Positions 13,801 through 24,833 of a stretch of DNA of 64,000 nt are shown piece after piece. The notes under the pieces are model-generated. The model was not told where the DNA came from, made no database searches, and saw only the letters and a program-made list of their open reading frames with translations. Every line of letters starts with the position of its first letter. The stretch's first letter is position 1. The translations under genes and the position numbers were made by a program. Source of the DNA: Entomortierella parvispora (taxonomy: Eukaryota; Mortierellomycota; Mortierellomycetes; Mortierellales; Mortierellaceae); the NCBI GenBank assembly GCA_963573315.1, contig OY752146.1, forward strand, positions 186,001 to 250,000. Direction: 5' to 3'.

Positions 13801-16800
13801 TGCCATCTGGTCGGAGTTACTGGGAGTCGAGCGCGTGAGTCGCCATGATGGATTTTTTGCCCTTGGAGGCCACTCTCTTCTGGCTGTGCGGATGATCTCG
13901 CACCTCCATAATCTTGGCCACTCCATCTCAGTCCGTGCTCTATTTGATACACCGACACTATCTGTGCTTGCTCAATCAATTGGTCAGAATCGTGATATTG
14001 TGATTCCTCCAAACCAGATCACTCCTGATGTTACCCACATCTCACCAGAGATGCTGCCGTTAATCGACCTTACCCAGCCTGAGATCGATCATATTGTTCA
14101 GTGTGTACCAGGGGGTGTAGCCAATATCCAGGACATCTATGCATTGTCACCACTGCAGGACGGCATCCTGTTTCACCATCTACTGGCGAAGAATGGAGAC
14201 CCTTACTTGCTATATGCCTCCATGGCTTATGACAACAGAGAGTCGCTAGACCGGTATCTGGCTGCCATGCAGCAGCTGGTGAATCGCCATGACATCCTTC
14301 GCACGGCCATCGTGTGGGAGAGTCTATCGACCCCGGTTCAGGTCGTCTGGCGTGATGCTCCGTTATCGATCACAGAACTCAAGTTGGATCCAGTGGACGG
14401 GCCAATTAGTGAGCAGCTCAAGAGCATGTTTGATCCTCTGCACCATCGCATCGATCTTTCACAGGCTCCATTGGTTCGCTTTGTGATTGCGCACGAGAGC
14501 GGCGATCGCTGGATCTTGGTTGAGCTGCTACATCATATCATTGGCGATCACTCAACACTGGAGGAAATGGAGGTTGAGATCAAAGAATTCTCAGAAGGAC
14601 GGGGAGGCACTCTACCTCCAGCGTATCCCTACCGTAATCTTATCGCTCAGGTGCGCTTAGGAACGAGCGAAGAAGCTCACGAGCAGTTTTTCAGGAATAT
14701 GTTGAGTGAAATCGACACGCCCACACTACCATTTGGATTGGCCAATGTTCTTGGGGATGGAACTGAGGTCACAGAGCAGCAAATGATGTTGCCCCAGGAA
14801 TTGAACAACCGTCTCCGGCTGCAAGCTAGTAGGCTTGGCGTCAGTCTTGCCAGTCTGTGTCATGTTGCATGGGGCCAGGTGATTGCTCGCACGAGCGGCC
14901 AGCAACGCGTGGTATTTGGCACTGTGCTCTTTGGACGCATGCAAGGATCCACTAGCTCCAACCAAGCCCTGGGACTTTTCATTAACACGCTGCCTCTTCG
15001 TATGGATGTTAACAAGAGCAGTGTTGAGTCAACAGTCCAAGCAACCCACACACAGCTAGCGGCTCTACTTGAACATGAGCATGCCTCATTAGCGCTTGCA
15101 CAACGCTGCAGTAGTGTCCCATCTGGAATGCCTCTGTTCAGCTCATTGATGAACTACCGCCACAACACGGCACCTACCAATGCCAGCGATGACGCGTCCT
15201 GCAAGACATCTCTTGAAAGCCATGAGCGCAGCAACTATCCATTCATGATGTCAGTGGAGGACTTTGGCACCGCGCTGGGAATAACGTCTCAAATAGTACG
15301 GCCGTTGGATTCTGCTCGCGTCTGTGGCTACATGCAGGAGTCACTCGTGAGCTTGGCAAATGCGCTTGAGAGCAACTCCGGTATGCCAGTATCCCAGCTG
15401 GAGGTCCTACCATTGGATGAACGCGAGATGTTGCTAAGAGGATGGAATGCGACCGAAGGAGCCTATCCCACCGATCTCTGCCTCCATCAGCTCTTTGAGC
15501 AGCAGGTTGAGCGAACTCCAGAAGCCATTGCTGTCGTGTATGAGAACCAGGTCTTGACTTATGCCGAGGTGAACACGCGAGCCAATTGCTTAGCTCATAA
15601 GCTAATTAACCTTAGTGTCCAGCCTGATGTTCTTGTTGCGATCTGTGTTGAGCGGTCTCCAGCAATGATTGTCGGCATTCTGGCTATTATGAAGGCTGGT
15701 GGTGCCTACGTGCCTCTTGATCCGCTCTTTGCAAGCGATCGCTTGCGAGATATTCTCAATGACACTGCATCTATCTACTTGGTGGCTGACATGGTTGGGA
15801 AATCTGCGCTAGGCGAGGCGGCAATCTCAGCTATGACGGTCCTGGATCCAAACGTCATTGAATATCGCCCCAAATCTAATCCATCAATCCCGACCCTGAA
15901 CTCGAGCCATCTGGCATACGTGATTTACACATCTGGAACGACTGGAAAGCCAAAAGGGGTAATGATTGAGCATAGCGGGATCGCTGATTTCATCGAGCAG
16001 CGGCAAAAGTACCTCCAAGTCCAACCTTCCAGTCGAATGTCCCAGTTCTTTTCTGCCAGCTTCGATGCAAGCTTGTGTGAGATCTTTAGCACAGTGTGTT
16101 TTGGTGGAAGTTTGCATCTGCTGCAGGAGAGTGTCCGTCAGGATCGACGTCAGCTATGGAGTTATCTGGAGCAGCATCGCATTACTCATGCCATTTTCAT
16201 CCCCAGTATGCTTCAAGATTGTGGAGACTTGTTACCTCTCAGTATGATGATAAAGTTTTTATTGGGTGGAGAACTGCTAACAGCAGCATTCGCTCAGAAA
16301 GTTCGCACAATTGTGCCTAGCGCCACGATCATTAACGAGTATGGTCCCACGGAGACGACCGTGGTCGCCCTGGCATGGGAATACTCTGAGATTGGCTCTA
16401 ACGACATAGTTCCGATTGGCCGGCCACTTACGAACAAGCAAGTATATCTCTTGGATACACACGGCAACCCGGTGCCATTGGGTGCCCTGGGAGAAATCTA
16501 CATTGGAGGTGTCGGAGTTGCAAGAGGTTACCTAAACAGACCAGAGTTGACGGCTGAGAAATTCATCCCGGATCCATTTTCGAGCGTACCTGATGCTCGG
16601 ATGTACAGAACTGGAGACCTGGCGCGTCATTTGCCTGATGGCAACATTGTGTGCCTAGGTCGGAATGACCATCAAGTGAAGATCCGTGGCTTTCGAATCG
16701 AACTTGGTGAGATTGAGGTGCGTCTTTCGGAGCATCCATTGGTGTCTGAGGCAGTGGTGATTGTTCTTGGTGAAGGCAACGACAAGCGACTTGTTGCCTA

Positions 16801-19800
16801 CGTGATTGTTAATCTGGATCGACAGGTTTCCCAAGGTATGGATCAAGTTACATGGGAGGGATAATCTAAAAGGGCTCAAAGGATTGTTTACTGAATATCT
16901 ATATGCCTTCTTAGCATCCGGTGAGAGTCAGCTGTCTTTGACACTTCGGTCGCATCTTGTAGGGCGACTACCAGATTACATGATCCCAGCCGCGTTTGTG
17001 AGAATGGACGCCTTTCCTCTGACCCCTAATGGCAAGCTGGATCGAAGGGTGCTTCCTTCACCAGGTGATGATGACTTTGCACATCAGAACTATGAGGCTC
17101 CACAGGGAGAGGTAGAAATTGCCCTGGCTGCCATTTGGTCGGAGTTACTGGGAGTCGAACGCGTGAGTCGCCATGATAGATTTTTCGACCTTGGAGGCCA
17201 CTCGTTACTTGCCGTCCGCTTGATGAACCGAGTGGCCACTCTTGGCGCTCAAGTTCCTCTATCGTCGTTGTTTGCTTCACCCAGTCTCTCCGCTTTTGCT
17301 GCAATCGTCAAAGAGCAAATGCTGCTGAAAGACACAGTGCTCCCTGATATAACACCAATTTCCCGCGAGGATATGATGCCCCTCTCGTTTGCACAACAGC
17401 GTCTATGGTTCCTTGCTCAACTCGAAGGAGTAAGCGACACCTACCATATACCATTAAGTGTTCGCCTGAGGGGAATACTGGACCAGTCAGCATGGAGGCA
17501 ATCAATGGACGATTTGTATTCCCGCCACGAGGCATTGCGCTCTGTTTTCGTCAACCTTAATGGACAGCCTAAAGTGCGCTTATTACCGGCTGGAGGTAGT
17601 GTACTGAAGTTGGCAGTAGCACAATTGAAAATGAACAAAGTATTATGGCTGTTATTGACAACTACTTGTACTCTGCTCTTTAGCAATGCCCTTGCGGTGC
17701 ATCGACTTGCGAGGCATGGACCACCCGGATATTGAACTGGAACAACTGTGCATTGATGAGGCGCGCATATCGTTCGACTTGGCGAAGGGACCTCTTGTTC
17801 GTGCAATGTTGATACAATTCGCCGATGATGATCATGTCCTTCTCATTACGCAGCATCACATTGTCTCCGATGGATGGTCCTTAGCTATTATGCAGCGTGA
17901 ATTAAGCGTGCTCTACACTGACCACTGCAATGGCGAGTCTACCTCCTTACCGCCACTCGCAATTCAGTACCCGGACTACGCAGCATGGCAACGACAATGG
18001 CTCTCTATCGACCGACTCAAAGAACAAGGCGACTACTGGCGCTCCACACTGTCAGACGCTCCAGTGCTTCTGGATCTTCCGACCGACAGACCCCGTCCTC
18101 CTCAGCAATCCTTCGCGGGATCTCAAGTACAAATTGTCCTCGGTCCAGATATTACTGATGCCCTCAGGCGACTTTGTCGCCAGCACGGAGTGACATTGTT
18201 CATGACCATTTTGACGGCATGGGCTGTAGTCCTATCCAGGTTGTCAGGCCAGGATGATGTTGTTATTGGAACTCCGAGTGCAAATCGCAGCCGTCAAGAA
18301 ATCGAGTCCTTGATCGGATTCTTCGTGAACACTCTCGCGTTACGTGTTGATCTGACGGGCGAACCGAGCATGCTAGACATTTTGGAGCGTGTCCGACGTG
18401 GCACTTTAGCCGCATACGCCAACCAAGACTTGCCGTTCGAGCAGGTTGTTGAGATCGTGCAGCCTCCGCGCAGGATGGATCGGACCCCGTTGTTCCAAGT
18501 GATGTTTGCATGGCAGAACAACGAGCTCGGAAAATGGGATCTGCCAGGATTACAGGTGATAGATCACGATCTGGACTATGACGTCGCAAAGTTTGACCTG
18601 ACACTCAATCTATGGGAGTCGGATGGCGGGATAGCTGGAAGCTTGGGATACGCATTGTCGCTCTTTGATCAATCAACTATTGAAAGGCACATTGGCTACC
18701 TAGCTACAGTGCTTGAGCAGATGGCATCCAACTCAAAACTTTCCATCGCTGCTATCGACATGGTATCTGCAGATGAACGCAAACTTCTACTAGAGGCATG
18801 GAATGATACTCTTGCGGACTATCCCACCGATGTCTGCCTCCATCAACTCTTTGAGCAGCAGGTTGAGCGAACCCCAGAAGCCATTGCTGTCGTGTATGAG
18901 AACCAGGTCTTGACTTATGCCGAGGTGAACACGAGAGCCAATTGCTTAGCTCATAAGCTAATTAACCTTGGTGTCCAGCCTGATGTTCTTGTTGCGATCT
19001 GTGTTGAGCGGTCTGCAGCAATGATTATCGGCATTCTGGCTATTATGAAGGCTGGTGGTGCCTACGTGCCTCTTGATCCGCTCTTTGCAAGCGATCGCTT
19101 GCGAGATATTCTCAATGACACTGCACCTGTCTGTTTGGTGGCTGACAAGGTTGGAAGAACTGCGCTAGGCGTGGCGGCAATCTCTTCTTTAACGGTCCTG
19201 GATCCAAACATTATTGAATATCACCCCAAATCCAACCCGTCAATCCCGATCCTGAACTCGAGCCATCTGGCATACGTGATTTACACATCTGGAACGACTG
19301 GAAAGCCAAAAGGGGTGATGATCGAGCACCATGGAGTTGTTAATTTCATCGAGAACCAACAAAAGTACCTCCAAGTCCAACCCTCCAGTCGAATGTCCCA
19401 GTTCTTTTCCACCAGTTTCGACCCAAGCGTGTGTGAGATATTTGGCACATTGTGCTTTGGTGGAGGCTTGCATCTGATGCACGAGAATGTCCGTCAGGAT
19501 CGACATCAGCTGTGGAGTTATCTGGAGCAGCACCACATTACTCATGCCATTTTCATCCCCAGTATGCTTCAAGATTGTGGAGACTTGTTACCTCTCAGTA
19601 TGATGATCAAGTTTTTATTGGGTGGAGAACTGCTAACAGCAGCATTCGCTCAGAAAGTTCGCACAATTGTGCCCAACGCCACGATCATCAACGAGTATGG
19701 TCCCACGGAGACAATTGTGGCCGCTTTGGCATGGGAATACTCTGAGATTGGCTCTAAGGACATAGTTCCGATTGGCCGACCACTTGCGAACAAGAGGGTA

Positions 19801-22800
19801 TATCTTCTGGATGCACACGGCAACCCAGTGCCATTGGGTGCCCTGGGAGAAATCTACATCGGAGGTGTAGGAGTTGCAAGAGGTTACCTAAACAGACCAG
19901 AGTTGACGGCTGAGAAATTCATCCCGGATCCATTTTCGAGCGTACCTGATGCTCGGATGTACAGAACTGGAGACCTGGCGCGTCATTTGCCTGATGGCAA
20001 CATTGTGTGCCTAGGTCGGAATGACCATCAAGTGAAGATCCGTGGCTTTCGAATCGAACTTGGTGAGATTGAGGTGCGTCTTTCGGAGCATCCATTGGTG
20101 TCTGAGGCAGTGGTGATTGTTCTTGGTGAAGGCAACGACAAGCGACTTGTTGCCTACGTGATTGTTAATCTGGATCGACAGGTTTCCCAAGGTATGGATC
20201 AAGTTACATGGGAGGGATAATCTAAAAGGGCTCAAAGGATTGTTTACTGAATATCTATATGCCTTCTTAGCATCCGGTGAGAGTCAGCTGTCTTTGACAC
20301 TTCGGTCGCATCTTGTAGGGCGACTACCAGATTACATGATCCCAGCCGCGTTTGTGAGAATGGACGCCTTTCCTCTGACCCCTAATGGCAAGCTGGATCG
20401 AAGGGTGCTTCCTTCACCAGGTGATGATGACTTTGCACATCAGAACTATGAGGCTCCACAGGGAGAGGTAGAAATTGCCCTGGCTGCCATTTGGTCGGAG
20501 TTACTGGGAGTCGAACGCGTGAGTCGCCATGATAGATTTTTCGACCTTGGAGGCCACTCGTTACTTGCCGTCCGCTTGATGAACCGAGTGGCCACTCTTG
20601 GCGCTCAAGTTCCTCTATCGTCGTTGTTTGCTTCACCCAGTCTCTCCGCTTTTGCTGCAATCGTCAAAGAGCAAATGCTGCTGAAAGACACAGTGCTCCC
20701 TGATATAACACCAATTTCCCGCGAGGATATGATGCCCCTCTCGTTTGCACAACAGCGTCTATGGTTCCTTGCTCAGCTCGAAGGAGTAAGCGATACCTAC
20801 CATATACCATTAAGTGTTCGCCTGAGGGGAATACTGGACCAGTCAGCATGGAGGCAATCAATGGACGATTTGTATTCCCGCCACGAGGCATTGCGCTCTG
20901 TTTTCGTCAACCTCAATGGACAGCCTAAAGTGCGCTTATTACCGTGTGGAGGTAGTGTACTGAAGTTGGCAGTGGCACTATTGAAAATGAACGGTATTAT
21001 GTCTTTTATTGACAACTACTTGTATTCTTCCCTTTAGCAATGCCATTGAGGTCCATCGACCTGCGAGGCACGGACCACCCGGATATTGAACTGGGACAAT
21101 TGTGTATCGACGAGGCGCGCACATCGTTCGACTTGGTGCAAGGACCTCTTGTTCGTGCAATGTTGATACAACTCGCCGATGATGATCATGTCCTTCTGAT
21201 TACGCAGCATCACATTGTCTCCGATGGATGGTCCTTAGCTATTATGCAGCGTGAATTAAGCGTGCTTTACACTAACCACTGCAATGGCGAGTCTGTGTCC
21301 TTACCACCACTCGCAATTCAGTACCCGGACTACGCAGCATGGCAACGACATTGGCTCTCTATCGATCGACTCAAAGAACAAGGCGACTACTGGCGCTCCA
21401 CACTGTCAGACGCTCCTGTGCTTCTTGATCTGCCGACCGACAGACCCCGTCCTCCTCAGCAGTCCTTCAAGGGATCTCAAGTACAAATTGTCATCGGCCC
21501 AGAGATTACTGACGCCATCAAGCGACTTTGTCGCCAGCGCGGAGTGACATTGTTCATGACCATTTTGACGGCATGGGCTGTAGTCCTATCCAGGTTGTCA
21601 GGCCAGGATGATGTTGTTATTGGAACTCCGAGTGCCAATCGCAGCCGTCAAGAAATCGAGTCTTTGATCGGATTCTTCGTGAACACTCTCGCGTTACGCA
21701 TTGATCTGACAGGCGAACCGAGCATGCTAGACCTTTTGGAGCGTGTCCGACGAGGCACTTTAGCCGCATATGCCAACCAGGACTTGCCGTTCGAGCAGGT
21801 TGTTGAGATCATGCAGCCTCCGCGCAGGATGGATCGGACACCGTTGTTCCAAGTGATGTTTGCATGGCAGAACAACGAGCTCGGCAAATGGGATCTGCCA
21901 GGATTACAGGTGACAGATCACGATCTGGACCATGACTTCGCAAAGTTTGACCTGACACTCAATCTATGGGAGTCGGATGGCGGGATAGCTGGAAGCTTGG
22001 GATACGCGTTGTCGCTCTTTGATCGATCAACAATTGAGAGGCACATTGGCTACCTAGCTACAGTGCTTGAGCAGATGGCATCCAACTCAAAACTTTCCAT
22101 CGCTGCTATCGACATGGTATCTGCAGATGAACGCAAACTTCTACTAGAGGCATGGAATGATACTCTTGCGGACTATCCCACCGATGTCTGCCTCCATCAA
22201 CTCTTTGAGCAGCAGGTTGAGCGAACCCCAGAAGCCATTGCTGTCGTGTATGAGAACCAGGTCTTGACTTATGCCGAGGTGAACACGAGAGCCAATTGCT
22301 TAGCTCATAAGCTAATTAACCTTGGTGTCCAGCCTGATGCTCTTGTCGCGATCTGTGTTGAGCGGTCTCCAGCAATGATTATCGGAATTCTGGCAATTAT
22401 GAAGGCTGGTGGTGCCTATGTGCCTCTTGATCCGCTCTTTGTAAGCGATCGCTTGCGAGATATTCTCAGTGACACTGCACCTGTCTGTTTGGTGGCTGAC
22501 AAGGTTGGAAGAACTGCGCTAGGCGTGGCGGCAATCTCTTCTTTAACGGTCCTGGATCCAAACATTATTGAATATCACCCCAAATCCAACCCGTCAATCC
22601 CGATCCTGAACTCGAGCCATCTGGCATACGTGATTTACACATCTGGAACGACTGGAAAGCCAAAAGGGGTGATGATCGAGCACCATGGAGTTGTTAATTT
22701 CATCGAGAACCAACAAAAGTACCTCCAAGTCCAACCCTCCAGTCGAATGTCCCAGTTCTTTTCCACCAGTTTCGACCCAAGCGTGTGTGAGATATTTGGC

Positions 22801-24784
22801 ACATTGTGCTTTGGTGGAGGCTTGCATCTGATGCACGAGAATGTCCGTCAGGATCGACATCAGCTGTGGAGTTATCTGGAGCAGCACCACATTACTCATG
22901 CCATTTTCATCCCCAGTATGCTTCAAGATTGTGGAGACTTGTTACCTCTCAGTATGATGATCAAGTTTTTATTGGGTGGAGAACTGCTAACAGCAGCATT
23001 CGCTCAGAAAGTTCGCACAATTGTGCCCAACGCCACGATCATCAACGAGTATGGTCCCACGGAGACAATTGTGGCCGCTTTGGCATGGGAATACTCTGAG
23101 ATTGGCTCTAAGGACATAGTTCCGATTGGCCGACCACTTGCGAACAAGAGGGTATATCTTCTGGATGCACACGGCAACCCAGTGCCATTGGGTGCCCTGG
23201 GAGAAATCTACATCGGAGGTGTCGGAGTTGCAAGAGGTTACCTAAACAGACCAGAATTGACGGCCGAGAAATTCATCCCGGATCCGTTTTCGACCGCGCC
23301 TGATGCTCGGATGTACAGGACTGGCGACATGGCGCGTCATTTGCCTGACGGCAACATTGTGTGTCTGGGTCGGAATGACCATCAAGTGAAGATCCGTGGC
23401 TTTCGAGTCGAACTTGGCGAGATTGAGGCTCGTCTTTCGGAGTGTCCATTGGTGTCCGAAGCTGTGGTGATTGTTCTTGGTGAAGGCAACGACAAGCGAC
23501 TTGTTGCCTACGTGATTGTTAATCAGGATTATCAGGCTGACCGAGGTATGGATCAAGTTACTTGGGAATGATAAGTTCTGAGGGCTCAAATGAACGTCTA
23601 CTGAATGACTACATCTCTATGCCTTCTTAGCATCCGGTGAGAGTCAGCTATCCCTGATACTTCGGTCACATCTGGTAGGGCGGTTGCCAGATTACATGAT
23701 CCCAGCCGCAGTTGTGAAAATGGATGCATTTCCTCTGACCCCTAATGGCAAGTTGGACCAACGAGCGCTTCCTGAACCGGGCGATGATGACTTTGCTCGT
23801 CGAAAATTCGAAGCGCCACAGGGAGAGATCGAAAATCTACTGGCAAGTGTCTGGATGGAGCTGCTCAATGTTGACAAAATCGGAAGGAACGATAGTTTTT
23901 TCGTCTTGGGTGGCCACTCGTTGCTGGCTGTGAGGATGATCTCTCGTATACGTACGATGTTGGGGTTTGACTTGACCCTGCGCACTCTGTTTGAGTTGTC
24001 GACAATTGCAGAACTGGCACCACGACTATTGGCCACAGGAACATCACAAGAGGAATCATTCGACGTACTGCTCCCCATCAAGCCTCACGGAACTCGACCA
24101 CCGTTGTTCTGTATCCATCCTGGGACTGGAATTAGCTGGTGCTACACTGGACTGGCAACACGCTTGCACCCGGACCAGCCCCTCTATGGTCTGCAGGCGC
24201 GCGGATTCATTGATGGTCAAGAAAAAGCTTCGAATCTCGATGATATGGTACTTGATTACATAAGTCAAGTTCGCCGTGTCCAGCCTCATGGACCTTATCA
24301 CCTGCTAGGATACTCGTTCGGAGGTTTGGTTGCTCACACGATGGCCGCATATCTAGAAAAGCAAAGCGAGAGAGTGGGCTTAGTCGCGATGATGGACACG
24401 CACGCAAACTATCATCGTCTAGAGGAGCGGCAGCCTGGTGAGGATGAAGAGGAGAAGGACTTTATTCAAGCACTTGTGGGCAACAGGGAGATGTATTCAC
24501 CAGACTTGATCAATCCTTTCTTGGAGAAGGCGCCTATCATCATGAAAAACAACAGCCGGATTGGTCGTCTTCAGGGTCCCAGCGTATTTAATGGTGACCT
24601 ACTCATTTTCCGCGCGACCGTACTAAAATCAGACTCTGGGCGGTTGATATCTCCCGATGACTGGAAACCTTTTGCGCTTGGGTCCATTGAGATCTGTGAC
24701 ATTGAGTGCGAGCATGATTATATGGATATGCCTGAGCATATGGCCGAGATCAGTCGAATTCTCAATCTCAAGATGGATGGATGA
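4830..24784 (+). CDS. NRPS 1: six-module bacterial-type nonribosomal peptide synthetase
   Basis: Cytosolic megasynthetase predicted to build and release a hexapeptide. Exons: 4830-10173, 10259-13507, 13587-16835, 16915-17595, 17684-20191, 20271-20951, 21038-23545, 23631-24784. All introns are GT...AG, 79-88 bp, phase 1, and the splices keep one frame of about 6,450 codons. Order: partial C-A1-T1-E/C-A2-T2-E/C-A3-T3-E/C-A4-T4-C-A5-T5-C-A6-T6-TE. Each T has [10 protein letters not shown] domains have HH(L/I)IGDH; the two C domains have HHIVSDG; TE has GYSFGG. E/C architecture is typical of bacteria and, from memory, of Mortierella alpina MpcA/MpbA, which have five modules. The start is uncertain: the frame opens at 4830 after a stop, its first ATG is at 4971, yet changes versus copy 2 upstream of 4971 are mostly synonymous, so an upstream start exon is likely. 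Nearly identical internal modules could also cause assembly errors. Confidence 0.93.
4845..7270 (+). other. NRPS 1 module 1: partial C, A1, T1
   Basis: The first about 210 residues match only the second half of a condensation domain (from [10 protein letters not shown] onward). The half carrying HHxxxDG is absent, so it is probably inert, which fits a loading module. A1 spans about 5545-7020, with IIYTSGSTG and an A10 motif changed to PNDKLDR. Reading the ten pocket positions by eye against GrsA gives D-L-L-G-S-G-D-V-S-K. I do not recognise this code; the Asp at position 322 could contact a basic side chain. T1 (about 7060-7270) carries [13 protein letters not shown]1 and the partial C are closely similar to those of NRPS 2. 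Confidence 0.75.
7350..10660 (+). other. NRPS 1 module 2: E/C, A2, T2
   Basis: The condensation domain (about 7350-8760) has [19 protein letters not shown], matching the extra HH(I/L)xxxxGD motif of dual E/C domains, plus HHLIGDH. It should epimerise residue 1 before coupling. A2 (about 8800-10405, interrupted by intron 10174-10258) has pocket code D-P-C-T-I-M-A-V-Y-K by eye. T278, I299, A322 and V330 resemble phenylalanine and tyrosine codes, so an aromatic residue is a reasonable guess. T2 (about 10435-10660) has [12 protein letters not shown]. Confidence 0.72.
10725..13990 (+). other. NRPS 1 module 3: E/C, A3, T3
   Basis: E/C spans about 10725-12090. Its extra motif reads HHLLAKNRD, with Arg where Gly is expected; the main motif HHIIGDH is kept. 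A3 (about 12135-13735, intron 13508-13586) has pocket code D-A-C-I-S-C-E-V-V-K by eye. The E-V-V-K end resembles some leucine codes, so an aliphatic residue is plausible. T3 spans about 13765-13990. Exon 2, which ends inside A3, is exactly 3,249 bp, as is exon 3. Confidence 0.7.
14055..17310 (+). other. NRPS 1 module 4: E/C, A4, T4
   Basis: This is a near-duplicate of module 3, offset by 3,328 bp. The E/C domain (about 14055-15420) keeps the intact HHLLAKNGD motif and HHIIGDH. A4 (about 15465-17062, intron 16836-16914) has code D-A-C-I-L-G-E-V-V-K by eye. It differs from A3 at positions 299 and 301 because of a short tract that matches A5/A6. T4 (about 17095-17310) is of a different subtype, [15 protein letters not shown], which precedes ordinary C domains in both synthetases. 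Confidence 0.7.
17365..20670 (+). other. NRPS 1 module 5: C, A5, T5
   Basis: An ordinary LCL-type condensation domain (about 17365-18790): [17 protein letters not shown] at the start and HHIVSDGWS in the centre. A phase-1 intron (17596-17683) lies inside it after RLLPAG. Residue 4 should therefore stay L. A5 (about 18820-20418, intron 20192-20270) has pocket code D-P-C-I-L-G-E-V-A-K by eye, probably aliphatic. T5 (about 20450-20670) is essentially identical to T4. Confidence 0.72.
20720..24780 (+). other. NRPS 1 module 6: C, A6, T6, TE
   Basis: The condensation domain (about 20720-22145, intron 20952-21037) and most of A6 are a near copy of module 5. The pocket code is the same, D-P-C-I-L-G-E-V-A-K. 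The last part of A6 (about 23220-23545) instead resembles the end of A2 (QADRG before the donor). Intron 23546-23630 separates A6 from T6 (about 23810-24020, [14 protein letters not shown]). The thioesterase (about 24060-24780) has CIHPGTG, the nucleophile motif GYSFGG and a late EHDYMDMPEH that could supply the catalytic His. It should release the peptide, probably by cyclisation. Confidence 0.75.
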
Positions 24785-24827
24785 GTCTCACGAGGAGTAG
24801 AATGAAATGTAATTAGAAAAGCAGAGG

Positions 24828-24833
24828 AATAAA
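24828..24833 (+). terminator. Polyadenylation signal of NRPS 1
   Basis: AATAAA 44 bp after the stop codon. The same hexamer in the same context follows NRPS 2 at 50683-50688. Confidence 0.7.
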
